DNA of 64,000 nt from NCBI RefSeq assembly GCF_014646515.1, contig NZ_BMNK01000001.1, forward strand, positions 414,745-478,744, read 5' to 3'. The notes under the pieces are model-generated. The model saw only the letters and a list, made by a program, of their open reading frames with translations, was not told where the DNA came from and did not search any database. Of the stretch, positions 42,572 to 51,376 are shown one piece after another. Made by a program: the position numbers and the translations under genes. The stretch comes from Nonomuraea glycinis (GTDB lineage: Bacteria; Actinomycetota; Actinomycetes; Streptosporangiales; Streptosporangiaceae). Every line of letters begins with the position of its first letter. Position 1 is the first letter of the stretch.

Positions 42572-42618
42572 CTTGCATCGTTGCAGACAAGTATGCATGA
42601 TGTCTGCATCGTTGCAGA
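42572..42618. promoter_or_regulatory. Two LacI-type operators, 31 bp apart
   Basis: TCTGCATCGTTGCAGA at 42603-42618 is a perfect palindrome about TCGT. CTTGCATCGTTGCAGA at 42572-42587 is the same with two changes in the left arm. Centres are 31 bp apart (three helical turns), between the LacI gene and the solute-binding gene. A further TGCATGATG lies between them. Confidence 0.85.
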
Positions 42619-42650
42619 GCTCGCACCGGAGCCATGGCCGAGGAGTCAAG

Positions 42651-44015
42651 ATGTCCACACCCCCGATCGCCCGACGTGGTTTCCTCAAAGGAGCCCTGGG
42701 TGTCGGCGCGCTCGCCGCGACCGGGTCCCTCGCGGCCTGCGCCCCCGGCGGCACCGGCGCCGCGCCGAGCAAACTGGCCGCGCCGAGCGCCTCCGCGTCC
42801 TCCGTCAAGGGCGAGATCACGATCTGGAACCGGTCGGGGGACCTGTTCAAGGTGTTCGACGCGGCGATCGGCAAGTTCCGCGCGGCGTACCCGGGCGTGA
42901 CGGTGAACCACCAGGCCGTGGACATCGACGCCAAGCTGGCCAACACGCTGATCAGTGGCACGGGCGTGCCCGACGGGAGCTTCTGGGACGACGCCAAGAT
43001 CGGCGGGCAGGCCGAGCACCTGTTCGACCTGACCGACCTCATCGCGCCCTACCGCGACCGGACCGCGCCGTACAAGCTGTCCGTCAACACCGTGGGCGGC
43101 AAGATCTACGGCGTGCCGTGGGACCTGGACCCCGGACTGCTGTGGTACCGCGAGGACATCCTGGAGGACGCGGGGGTCGACCCGGCGGGCCTGGCCACGT
43201 ACGACGACCTGGTGACCGCGGCCCGGACGGTCAAGGAGAAGGACCCCACGACCAAGCCCATCCACCTGGACAAGGACCCCTTCCTCGGCCAGCTCTGGCT
43301 GGAGATGCTCGCCAACCAGCAGGGCACCAGCCTCACCGACGCCCAGGGCAAGCTGAGGCTGGACTCGGCCGAGTACCGGCGGATCCTCACCTGGATCGAG
43401 ACCGCGGTCAAGGACGGCCTGGTCACCCACGTGCCCTACCTGAAGCCCGCCGACGTCAACACACTCGACAGCGGTCAGCAGGTGTTCGTGCCATGGGCGA
43501 TCTGGTGGTCGTTCGCGCCGCAGCAGCTGCTCAAGCGGACCAAGGGCAAGTGGCGGGCCGCGCCGCTGCCGGCCTGGACGCCCGGCGGCGCGCGCAGCGG
43601 CGCCATGGGCGGCAGCAGCTTCGTCATCCCCGCCAAGGCCAAGAACCCCGAGCTGGCCTGGCTGCTGTACGAGTTCCTCTGCTTCAAGGAGCCCGGCTAC
43701 ACCGCGGTGTACGGCCCCAACGACGTCTACCCCGGCGGCCTGTCCACCTCGGTCCCCAGCTTCCAGCCCGCCCTGGACCCGGCCAAGCCGCTGTTCGAGC
43801 CGATCGAGGCGCTCGGCGGCCAGGACCTGTGGAAGGTCGCCGTCGAGGCCGCCGCCACCATCCCGGCCGCCGCGCCGATCCCCTGGTGGTGGGCCCAGTC
43901 GGTGGACTACCTGGGCAACAACCTCCAGCGCCTGATGGAGGGCAAGATGACCCCCGACCAGGTGATCGCCGAGTCGGGCGAGAAGATCCAGCGCAACCTG
44001 ATCGACCGCTCATGA
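42651..44015 (+). CDS. Sugar ABC transporter solute-binding lipoprotein
   Basis: A 454-residue extracellular solute-binding protein. The N-terminus is a Tat-type signal (RRGFLKG, residues 8-14) with lipobox LAAC ending at Cys30, so it is a lipid-anchored protein. The mature part has ITIWNRSGDLFKVFDAAIGKFRAAYPG and GVPWDLDPGLLWYRED, typical of family 1 binding proteins for oligosaccharides. GAGGAG precedes the ATG. First gene of an operon with two permeases and a GH2 enzyme. No ATPase gene is included, as is usual when a shared MsiK-type ATPase serves several systems. Confidence 0.93.
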   Translation: MSTPPIARRGFLKGALGVGALAATGSLAACAPGGTGAAPSKLAAPSASASSVKGEITIWNRSGDLFKVFDAAIGKFRAAYPGVTVNHQAVDIDAKLANTLISGTGVPDGSFWDDAKIGGQAEHLFDLTDLIAPYRDRTAPYKLSVNTVGGKIYGVPWDLDPGLLWYREDILEDAGVDPAGLATYDDLVTAARTVKEKDPTTKPIHLDKDPFLGQLWLEMLANQQGTSLTDAQGKLRLDSAEYRRILTWIETAVKDGLVTHVPYLKPADVNTLDSGQQVFVPWAIWWSFAPQQLLKRTKGKWRAAPLPAWTPGGARSGAMGGSSFVIPAKAKNPELAWLLYEFLCFKEPGYTAVYGPNDVYPGGLSTSVPSFQPALDPAKPLFEPIEALGGQDLWKVAVEAAATIPAAAPIPWWWAQSVDYLGNNLQRLMEGKMTPDQVIAESGEKIQRNLIDRS

Positions 44016-44878
44016 GGTCCGTACGGCTCACGCCGTACCTGTTCGTCGCCCCGTTCTTCGTGGTCTTCGCCGCCTTCGGGATCTACCCGCTGATCTACGC
44101 GCTGCAGCTCAGCTTCATGCGCTGGCGGGGCGCGGGCGCGGCCCACTGGGTCGGTGCGGACAATTACCTCTACCTGCTGACCAGCCCGGAGTTCTGGGCC
44201 TCGCTCGGCAACAGCGCGGTCATGTGGCTGCTCATCGTGCCGATCCAGGTCGTGGCCGGCCTGGGCGGCGCGGTGCTGCTGGCCAACGCCAGGCTGCGGC
44301 TGCGCGGGCTGTACAGGGTGGCGTTCATCGCGCCCTTCGTCACCCCGCTGGTGGCCATGGCGCAGGTGTGGATCGTGGTGTTCGACCAGGACCACGGGCC
44401 GGTCAACTACCTGCTCAACCTGGCAGGGCTGCCCGACGTGGGGTGGCTGACGTCCACGGTCTGGGCCAAGCCCACGCTGGCGCTGCTGTTCCTGTGGAAG
44501 ACCACCGGGTTCGCGATCATCATCCTGCTCGCGGGCCTCCAGGCCGTCCCCGGCGGCGTGTACGAGGCCGCCGCGCTCGACGGCGCGTCCCGGTGGCGGC
44601 AGTTCTGGTCGATCACCGTGCCGCTGGTGCGCCGGAGCATGGCGTTCCTGGTGGTCGTGCAGACGCTGGCCGTCTTCCAGATGTTCGCCGAGCCGTTCGT
44701 GGTCACCGAAGGCGGCCCGTACGGCTCCACCACCACCGCCGGCCTCTACCTCTACGAGCACATCACCGCCTCCGACCTGGGCACCGGCGCCGCCAACTCG
44801 TTCCTGCTGGTCCTGCTGGTCTTCGGCCTGTCGCTGGGCGCGGTCAGGCTGCTGCGGCCGAAAGACGAGGTGTCATGA
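44012..44878 (+). CDS. Sugar ABC transporter permease, MalF/UgpA type
   Basis: A 288-residue permease with six membrane helices. The EAA-type loop is YEAAALDGASRWRQFWSITVPLVRR (about residue 190), the docking site for the ATPase. The start overlaps the binding-protein stop by 4 bp (ATGA), so translation is coupled. It pairs with the downstream MalG-type permease. Confidence 0.93.
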   Translation: MRSVRLTPYLFVAPFFVVFAAFGIYPLIYALQLSFMRWRGAGAAHWVGADNYLYLLTSPEFWASLGNSAVMWLLIVPIQVVAGLGGAVLLANARLRLRGLYRVAFIAPFVTPLVAMAQVWIVVFDQDHGPVNYLLNLAGLPDVGWLTSTVWAKPTLALLFLWKTTGFAIIILLAGLQAVPGGVYEAAALDGASRWRQFWSITVPLVRRSMAFLVVVQTLAVFQMFAEPFVVTEGGPYGSTTTAGLYLYEHITASDLGTGAANSFLLVLLVFGLSLGAVRLLRPKDEVS

Positions 44879-45717
44879 ACCCGACCAGACCGGGCGTCGC
44901 GCAGTACGTGCTGCTGACGCTGCTCGCCCTCGCCTTCCTGTATCCCATCTGGTGGGCGATCAGCTCCTCGTTCAAGCCGGCCGCCGAGATCATCACCAGC
45001 CCGCTGTCGATCGGCGCGCCGACGCTGGACAACTACCGGGCGATGTTCGCCGACGTGCCGATCGGCACCGGGTTCGCGAACACGGCGCTGGTGCTGGCGG
45101 TCAAGGGCGCGATGACGATGTTCTTCTGCCCGCTGGCCGGCTACGCCTTCGCCAAGTACACCTTCCCCGGCAAGGACCTGCTGTTCGGCGTGGTGCTGCT
45201 GACGCTGATGCTGCCGACGCTGGTGCTGATCATCCCGCTGCTGCTGGAGATGAGCGCGCTCGGCTGGGTCAACACCTACCAGGCGCTGATCCTGCCGGGC
45301 AGCATCGACGCGTTCAGCATCTTCTGGATGCGGCAGACCATCGCCGCTATCCCGGACGAGCTGATCGACGCCGGACGGGTGGACGGGGCCGGCGAGTTCG
45401 GCATCTTCGCCAAGGTCGTGCTCCCGGTGATCCGGCCGGGGATGGCCGCGCTGGCCGTGCTGACCACCATGAACGTCTACAACGACTTCGTCTGGCCGGT
45501 CGTCGCCGTCAACGACACCTCGCACCAGACGCTCCAGGTGGTGCTGGCCACGCTGGCGCAGAACATCACCGGCAACCGGATCGGCGCCGACTTCGCCGCC
45601 GTCTGGGGCGAGCTGCTGGCCGCCGGCAGCATCGCCATGCTGCCGCTCCTGGTGATCTTCGTCCTGCTGCAGCGCCACTTCATCAACGGCATCCTCGCGG
45701 GCAGCGTCAAGGGCTGA
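44875..45717 (+). CDS. Sugar ABC transporter permease, MalG/UgpE type
   Basis: A 280-residue permease with six helices. The EAA loop reads IPDELIDAGRVDGAGEFGIFAKVVLPVIRPGMA, and the protein opens with YVLLTLLALAFLYPIWWAISSSFKP. The start overlaps the previous stop by 4 bp. The GH2 gene follows after 63 bp, suggesting import and then cytoplasmic cleavage of the same sugar. Confidence 0.93.
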   Translation: MNPTRPGVAQYVLLTLLALAFLYPIWWAISSSFKPAAEIITSPLSIGAPTLDNYRAMFADVPIGTGFANTALVLAVKGAMTMFFCPLAGYAFAKYTFPGKDLLFGVVLLTLMLPTLVLIIPLLLEMSALGWVNTYQALILPGSIDAFSIFWMRQTIAAIPDELIDAGRVDGAGEFGIFAKVVLPVIRPGMAALAVLTTMNVYNDFVWPVVAVNDTSHQTLQVVLATLAQNITGNRIGADFAAVWGELLAAGSIAMLPLLVIFVLLQRHFINGILAGSVKG

Positions 45718-45780
45718 CCCGACGACCCTCACCGTCCCAAAGAACCTCGAATCCTCGTCATCCCAACGAAACGGAGCACC

Positions 45781-47931
45781 ATGACGCCGCGTGCGGAATA
45801 TCCCCGGCCCCACTTCGACCGGTCGCACACCTGGTCGAGCCTGAACGGCGACTGGGACTTCCGGGCCGACACCGAGCAGGACTGGGACCGGACCATCACC
45901 GTGCCCTTCGCCTGGGAGACCCCCGCATCGGGCATCGAGGCACACTGGCTGCCCCTGGCCTGGTACCGGCGCCGGATCACCGTCCCCGCCGCCTGGACGG
46001 GACAGCGGGTGGTGCTGCACTTCGGCGCCGTCCACCACGAGGCCACCGTCTGGGTGAACGACATCGAGGTGGCCGCGCACCGGGGCGGCTCCACGCCGTT
46101 CGAGGCCGACATCACCGACGCGCTGCGGCAGGGCGATCAGGAGGTGCTGGTACGGGTCTCCGCGCCGCTCGACAAGCGGGAGCTCGCGCACGGCAAGCAG
46201 CGCAGCATCCCGCGCGACGACTTCGACGGCGTGTGCTTCACCCCGTCGTCGGGGATCTGGCAGAGCGTGTGGCTGGAGGCCCGGCCCGCCACCCACCTGG
46301 CCGAGCTGCGCCTGCGCCCCGCCGCCGGGCTGGACGCCATCGAGGTGACGGCCCGGGTCGAGGGCCCGTCGGAGGCGACGCTGCGCCTGACCGTTCGCGA
46401 GACGGGCGCCACGGTCGAGCTCCCGGTCACCGGCACGGGCCGCGTCACCGGCACGGGCGCCGTCGCGGGCTCGGAGGCCGCGACGGCCACGGACCCGATC
46501 GTGCTCCCCGTGGCCGAGCCGCGACTCTGGTCACCCGAGGACCCGTACCTCTACCACGTGGACGCCGAGCTGATCTCCGCTGACGGCGCCGACCGGGTCG
46601 CCGCCTACACCGGACTGCGCCGGATCGAGGTGATCGGCGAGGACCTCTACCTCAACGGCCGCCGCCTGTTCGTGCGCGGCGTGCTCGACCAGGGCTACTG
46701 GCCGCGTACCGGCATCACCGCCCCCGACGACGCCGCGCTGCGCCATGACATCGAGCTGGCCGCGGCGGCGGGCTACAACCTGGTGCGCAAGCACCTCAAG
46801 CTGGAAGATCCGCGCTTCGTTCACCATGCCGACCTGCTCGGCATGCTGGTGTGGGCCGAACCCGCCGCGACGGGCCGCTTCTCGCCCGAGTCGGTGGCCG
46901 CGTTCGAGGAGCAGATCGCGCCCATGGTCGAACGCGACGGCAACTCCCCGGCGATCGTCATCTGGGGCCTGTACAACGAGGAGTGGGGCCTGGACTGGGA
47001 CATCCCGGGCGACCCGGCCAAGCAGGAGGCGGCGGCGCGCGCGTACGACCTGCTCAAAGCACTCGACCCGACCAGGCCCGCGGTGGACAACTCAGGCTGG
47101 ACGCACGTCAGGACCGACCTGCTCGACTGGCACTACTACGACGAGTCCGCCGCCTCCTGGGGCCGGACGGTCGCCGCGCTGCTCGACGGCGAGCAGGACG
47201 ACTTCCCCGTCCGGCTCGGCCCCGACCACGTGGTGCGCAAGAAGCTGGCGGGCGTCCCGTCGCAGCCGCTGCGCGGCCTGCCGAACCTCAACAGCGAGTA
47301 CGGCGGCGGCTTCACCTGTGTCGAACGCGCCTGGCACCTGCGCTGGCAGACCCAGGAGCTGCGCCGCCACGACCGGCTGGCCGGCTACGTCTACACCGAG
47401 CTGTACGACGTCGAGCACGAGTCCGCGGGCCTGCTGGACTTCGAGCGGCGGCCCAAGGACCTGGCCGGCGTGGACCCGGCGGACGTGAACGCCACGACCG
47501 CGCTCGTCCTCGACGTCGTCCCCGTCGCCCCCGGCCGTGACCTGCTCAGCGCGGAGCGCGAGGTCACCGTGCCCGTCCGCGTCTCGCACCACGGGACCGA
47601 GCCGGTCAACGGCCGCCTGCACACGGCCTGGACCCCCGTCTTCGGCCCCGCGCCGGCCGTGCCAGTCGCGTCGGCCCCGTCGGCCCCGTCCGCCCCGTCC
47701 GCCCCGTCGGCCTCGTCGGCCTCGTCGGCCGATCCGGGCGTCGAGGGTCCGTGGATCGAGGCCAAGCCGTTCCTGCTCAGCGGCCCCGCCGAGGTGCGCG
47801 CCGAGCTGCCGGCCGGCTGGTCGAGCGGGCGGCTGCACCTCGCCCTGGTCAGCGATGGCACCGTGCTCGCCCGCTCGGCCGTGGACGTGGACACCCACAC
47901 CGGTTTCGTCATCGGCGACGACCGGCCCTGA
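45781..47931 (+). CDS. Glycoside hydrolase family 2 enzyme
   Basis: A 716-residue GH2 protein. Order: jelly-roll sugar-binding domain (about 1-190; SLNGDWDFRADTEQDWDR, WYRRRITVP), immunoglobulin-like domain (about 190-290), catalytic barrel (about 290-580). The acid/base Glu lies in IVIWGLYNEEWG and the nucleophile Glu in LNSEYGGG. A Ser/Ala/Pro linker of 9-bp repeats (about 630-655) joins a small C-terminal beta domain. No signal peptide, so it works in the cytoplasm on sugar imported by the adjacent ABC system. GH2 includes beta-galactosidases, glucuronidases and mannosidases; I cannot tell which. Confidence 0.92.
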   Translation: MTPRAEYPRPHFDRSHTWSSLNGDWDFRADTEQDWDRTITVPFAWETPASGIEAHWLPLAWYRRRITVPAAWTGQRVVLHFGAVHHEATVWVNDIEVAAHRGGSTPFEADITDALRQGDQEVLVRVSAPLDKRELAHGKQRSIPRDDFDGVCFTPSSGIWQSVWLEARPATHLAELRLRPAAGLDAIEVTARVEGPSEATLRLTVRETGATVELPVTGTGRVTGTGAVAGSEAATATDPIVLPVAEPRLWSPEDPYLYHVDAELISADGADRVAAYTGLRRIEVIGEDLYLNGRRLFVRGVLDQGYWPRTGITAPDDAALRHDIELAAAAGYNLVRKHLKLEDPRFVHHADLLGMLVWAEPAATGRFSPESVAAFEEQIAPMVERDGNSPAIVIWGLYNEEWGLDWDIPGDPAKQEAAARAYDLLKALDPTRPAVDNSGWTHVRTDLLDWHYYDESAASWGRTVAALLDGEQDDFPVRLGPDHVVRKKLAGVPSQPLRGLPNLNSEYGGGFTCVERAWHLRWQTQELRRHDRLAGYVYTELYDVEHESAGLLDFERRPKDLAGVDPADVNATTALVLDVVPVAPGRDLLSAEREVTVPVRVSHHGTEPVNGRLHTAWTPVFGPAPAVPVASAPSAPSAPSAPSASSASSADPGVEGPWIEAKPFLLSGPAEVRAELPAGWSSGRLHLALVSDGTVLARSAVDVDTHTGFVIGDDRP

Positions 47932-47992
47932 CCATCAGGGCCGGTCGAGGCTCATGCGACGGCAAGGTGGCCGGTCGGCCGGATCCGTTGGC

Positions 47993-48505
47993 TCAGGGGA
48001 CCAGCACCCAGTTCTGGGTCATGCTGGAGGGGTTGCATCGCACCCCGAAGACCTGGTTCTGGTCATTGGCCAGCAGGCAGGTGTCCCTCAGTCGGCCCTG
48101 CCACTCGATCTGGTGCCGGTCGCCGCCGAGCCGGCGCGTGACCAGGGGGAAGGCGAACCGCTGGTGCTTCCGGTCGGAGCCGCACCGCCGCACGAGCACG
48201 ACCGAGCGCTCGGGCACGTGCTTGGGGGCGCTGACGCACTGCTTGCCCTTGAAGCCGACGCTGGCGATATGTGCACGGGTGCGGGTCCACCGCAGGTCTA
48301 TGGCGAAGGGGTCACAATTGCGGTAGGAGTGCAGGAAGTAGCCCATCTTGTGCGGTGAGTTGTCCTTGGTGATGCCCAGGCAGGTGCCGGTGGAGGCGTT
48401 CCTGATCATGTAACCCCGGGCCGCGTGCGCAGGCGCGGCCGGGGTGAGAGTGGCTACCAGAGCCGTCGCGAGCGCGACATTGACGATCTTCGCCCGTCTC
48501 TTCAT
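47993..48505 (-). CDS. Secreted beta-trefoil (ricin-like) protein
   Basis: A 170-residue secreted protein with a signal peptide cleaved about residue 28 (APAHA). The mature part has three repeats of a beta-trefoil: GYMIRNASTGTCLGI, GKQCVSAPKHVPERSVVLVRRC and DTCLLANDQNQVFGVRCNPSSMTQNWVLV. Paired cysteines and the terminal QNWV are as in ricin-type lectin domains, though QxW motifs are weakly conserved. It probably binds sugars or another protein outside the cell. It sits alone between the GH2 and TetR genes. Confidence 0.78.
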   Translation of the reverse strand: MKRRAKIVNVALATALVATLTPAAPAHAARGYMIRNASTGTCLGITKDNSPHKMGYFLHSYRNCDPFAIDLRWTRTRAHIASVGFKGKQCVSAPKHVPERSVVLVRRCGSDRKHQRFAFPLVTRRLGGDRHQIEWQGRLRDTCLLANDQNQVFGVRCNPSSMTQNWVLVP

Positions 48506-48526
48506 GGGGCGGCATGCTATCCCGCG

Positions 48527-49129
48527 TTATCCGGAAATGTCGGTTATCACCTGATCGACGAACCGGAGGAGCAGGCGTTCCAGGTCCGCCCGGCGCAGGC
48601 GGTCGGGGTAGAGGAGCAGGTGCAGGCTGAGGCCGTCGACCAGGGCGAGGAGCTGCTCGGTGAGGTCGTCGAGGCTCTGGTCCGAGGTCAGCTCGCCAGC
48701 CGCGCGGGCCTGGCCGAGCAGGTCCCGCACGGCGGACCGCAACTCGGCCGCCTCGGCCCGCTGCACCTCGGCCAGACGCTCGGAGGCCAGACTGCGGCTC
48801 CAGAAGCTCACCTCAAGGCGGGTCTCCTGGGTGCGCTCGGCGTCCAGGGGCAGGTTGTCCAGCAGCAGCTCGCGCAGGGCGGCCAGCCCGGACGCGGCGT
48901 CGACCTTGCGGGCCAGGCGCTCGCGGATGCGCTGGTGCGACTGGCGCAGCGCCGACAGCAGGATCTCGTCCTTGTCGGTGAAGTAGTGCGCCAGGACGCC
49001 GTTGGAGTAGCCCGCCTCCTTGGCGATGGCGCGGGTGGTGGCCGCGTCGATGCCGTCCCTGACGATCACCCGGCTGGCGGCGGTGAGCACCTCCCGCCTG
49101 CGCTCGTCATGGTCGACGATCTTCGGCAT
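48527..49129 (-). CDS. TetR-family regulator (BetI-like)
   Basis: A 200-residue regulator with HTH RREVLTAASRVIVRDGIDAATTRAIAKEAGYSNGVLAHYFTDKDEIL, of the BetI/TetR_C_6 type. GAGAGGGGG precedes the ATG. Divergent from a PfkB kinase gene with 68 bp between. That gap carries a GTCTA-TT-TAGAC repeat next to the kinase start, so this regulator probably controls the kinase/aminotransferase pair. Confidence 0.9.
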   Translation of the reverse strand: MPKIVDHDERRREVLTAASRVIVRDGIDAATTRAIAKEAGYSNGVLAHYFTDKDEILLSALRQSHQRIRERLARKVDAASGLAALRELLLDNLPLDAERTQETRLEVSFWSRSLASERLAEVQRAEAAELRSAVRDLLGQARAAGELTSDQSLDDLTEQLLALVDGLSLHLLLYPDRLRRADLERLLLRFVDQVITDISG

Positions 49130-49161
49130 GGACGGCCCCCTCTCGTTCTCGCCTCAGCATA

Positions 49162-49195
49162 TTGACTTTTTATTCGGACGTCTGTCTATTTAGAC
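49162..49195 (+). promoter_or_regulatory. Promoter with TetR-type inverted repeat, leaderless
   Basis: TTGACT at 49162-49167 is followed after 17 bp by TCTATT (49185-49190). The inverted repeat GTCTA-TT-TAGAC (49184-49195) overlaps the -10. The kinase ATG at 49198 is about where transcription would start, and no ribosome site is present, so the mRNA is likely leaderless. Confidence 0.6.
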
Positions 49196-49197
49196 CC

Positions 49198-50115
49198 ATG
49201 ACCGTCGCCACGGTCGGCGTGCACATCGTCGACATCCTCGCCAGGCCCGTCGAGCGCATCCCCGAAGGGCAGGACACCGTCCTGGTCGACCAGATCCGGC
49301 TGACCGCCGCCGGTGCCGCCGCCGGGACCGCGGTCGACCTGGTCAAGCTGGGCAACGAGGTCGTCTCCATGGGCGCCGTCGGCGACGACGAGCTCGGCGA
49401 CTTCCTGGTGGCGGTGATGACCAAGCGGGGCGTGGACGTGAGCCGGCTGGTGCGCCGGGCCGGTGAGCAGACGGCCGCCTCCATCCTGCCGATCCGGCCC
49501 GACGGCGGCCGCCCCAGCTTCCACGTCCCCGGCGCCAATCTCGGCGTCACCCTCGCCGACCTCGACACCGAGACGCTGCGCGGCGTCCGGGCGATCCACC
49601 TCGGCGGCATGGACGTGACGTTCGGACTCGGCGACCCGGCCTTCTTCGAGCTGCTCGACGCCGTCCGGGCCTCAGGGGTCATCGTGACGATGGACCTGCT
49701 ATCGGAAATGCCGGATTTGTTAGGCATGGCGCGGGCGTTCCTGCCCCACGTGGACTACGTCCTGCCCAACGACGCCCAGGCTCTGCTCATGACCGGCGCG
49801 GCCGACGTGCCCGCCGCCGCGGCGGCCCTGCTGGCCGACGGACCGCGCGGCGTCCTGGTCACCCTGGGGGCCGCGGGCAGCCTGGTCGTGACCGAGGCCG
49901 GGGCTGAGCCGGTGCCGGCGCTCAAGACGGACGTGGCCGACACCACCGGCTGCGGGGACGCGTACTGCGCCGGGTTCATCACCGGCCTGCTGCACGATCA
50001 GGACGTGCTGACCGCCGCCCGCTGGGGCACGGCCGCCGCCGCGCAGGTCGCCACCGGCCTCGGCTCGGACGCCGGCCTGACGGACCTCGCCACCACCCTG
50101 GCCCTCCTCGCCTGA
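49198..50115 (+). CDS. PfkB-family carbohydrate kinase
   Basis: A 305-residue ribokinase-fold sugar kinase. Motif 1 is AAGTAVDLVKLGNEVVSMGAVGDDELGDFL, and the active-site motif DTTGCGDAYCAGF includes the catalytic Asp. It phosphorylates a sugar or sugar-like compound, with no substrate deducible. No Shine-Dalgarno site precedes ATG 49198. The class III aminotransferase begins 38 bp downstream, so they form a small operon that could handle an amino sugar or a ketose. Confidence 0.92.
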   Translation: MTVATVGVHIVDILARPVERIPEGQDTVLVDQIRLTAAGAAAGTAVDLVKLGNEVVSMGAVGDDELGDFLVAVMTKRGVDVSRLVRRAGEQTAASILPIRPDGGRPSFHVPGANLGVTLADLDTETLRGVRAIHLGGMDVTFGLGDPAFFELLDAVRASGVIVTMDLLSEMPDLLGMARAFLPHVDYVLPNDAQALLMTGAADVPAAAAALLADGPRGVLVTLGAAGSLVVTEAGAEPVPALKTDVADTTGCGDAYCAGFITGLLHDQDVLTAARWGTAAAAQVATGLGSDAGLTDLATTLALLA

Positions 50116-50153
50116 CTTTCTCGCTTGATCTTCTCGTGGAAAAGAGCTCTCCC

Positions 50154-51368
50154 ATGACAGACGCCGATCTCCGCCGGCGGGCCATGAAGGTGGTGCCCGG
50201 CGGCATGTACGGGCATCTCAACGCGGCCATCTTCGCCCCCGGCTACCCGCAGTTCTTCGCGCGGGGCGAGGGATGCCGGCAGTGGGACGTGGACGGGCGC
50301 GAGTACATCGACTTCATGTGCAGCTGGGGACCCATCGTGCTCGGCCACCGGCACCCGCGCGTGGAGGAGGCGGCGGCCCGGCAGCTCGCCCAGGGAGACT
50401 GCCTCAACGGCCCGGGACCGGTCATGGTCGAGCTGGCCGAGCTGCTGGTCGACACCGTGCCGAGCGCCGACTGGGCGATGTTCTCCAAGAACGGCACCGA
50501 CGCCACCACCCAGGCGCTGATGGTCGCCAGGGCCGCCACCGGCCGGACGAAGGTCCTCATGGCGCACGGCGCCTACCACGGCGCCGACCCCTGGTGCACG
50601 CCCTCGACCGCCGGCACGACCCCGAACGAGCGGGCCGACCTGGTGGAGTTCGCCTACAACTCGCTGGAATCGCTGGAGGCCGCGGCGGCCACCGTCGAAG
50701 GGGACGTGGCGGCGATCATCGTGACGCCGTTCAAGCACGACGCGTTCGAGGACCAGGAGCTGGTGGAGCCCACCTTCGCGCGCGGCGCGCGGGCGCTGGC
50801 CGACCGCCTCGGGGCCGCGCTGGTGATCGACGACGTGCGGGCCGGCTTCCGGATCGACCTGCGCGGCTCGTGGGAGCAGTACGGGGTGCGCCCGGACCTG
50901 ACCGCGTGGTCCAAGGCCATGGCCAACGGCTACCCGATCGCCGCCGTCACCGGCACGGACGCGCTGCGCGGCCCGGCCCAGACGCTGTACTCGACCGGGT
51001 CGTTCTGGTTCTCGGCGGTCGCCATGGCGGCGGCCAAGGCCACGATCGAGACCCTGCGCGACACCGACGGGATCGCCACCATGGAACGGGCCGGCACCCA
51101 ACTGCGCGACGGCCTGTACGCCCAGGCCAAGGCGCACGGCTTCACCGTCAACCAGACCGGGCCGGTGACGATCCCCTGGCTGAGCTTCGACGGCGACGCC
51201 GACCTGTCCACGGCCCTGTACTGGAGCGACGCCTGCCTGCGGCACGGGGTCTACCTGCACCCCTGGCACAACTGGTTCATGTCGGCCGCCCACACGGAGG
51301 AGGACGTGGCCCGCGCCCTGGAGGGCACCGACCAGGCCTTCGCAGAGACCCGCACCCACTTCGGCTGA
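50154..51368 (+). CDS. Class III aminotransferase, GSA-aminomutase-like
   Basis: A 404-residue PLP enzyme similar to glutamate-1-semialdehyde aminomutases and to sugar/antibiotic aminotransferases. It begins RRAMKVVPGGMYGHLNAAIFAPGYPQFFARGEG. Cofactor motifs are FSKNGTDATTQALMVARAATGR, ALVIDDVRAG and the lysine in TAWSKAMANGYPIAAVTG. It is not the heme-pathway enzyme by context: it follows a PfkB kinase. A TetR gene (51377) converges 8 bp after it. Confidence 0.9.
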   Translation: MTDADLRRRAMKVVPGGMYGHLNAAIFAPGYPQFFARGEGCRQWDVDGREYIDFMCSWGPIVLGHRHPRVEEAAARQLAQGDCLNGPGPVMVELAELLVDTVPSADWAMFSKNGTDATTQALMVARAATGRTKVLMAHGAYHGADPWCTPSTAGTTPNERADLVEFAYNSLESLEAAAATVEGDVAAIIVTPFKHDAFEDQELVEPTFARGARALADRLGAALVIDDVRAGFRIDLRGSWEQYGVRPDLTAWSKAMANGYPIAAVTGTDALRGPAQTLYSTGSFWFSAVAMAAAKATIETLRDTDGIATMERAGTQLRDGLYAQAKAHGFTVNQTGPVTIPWLSFDGDADLSTALYWSDACLRHGVYLHPWHNWFMSAAHTEEDVARALEGTDQAFAETRTHFG

Positions 51369-51376
51369 GCCGCATT

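Noticed and set aside
47660..47742. Run of 9-bp repeats considered as a separate repeat element
   Set aside because: They lie in frame inside the GH2 gene and encode a Ser/Ala/Pro linker; slippage in a linker explains them.
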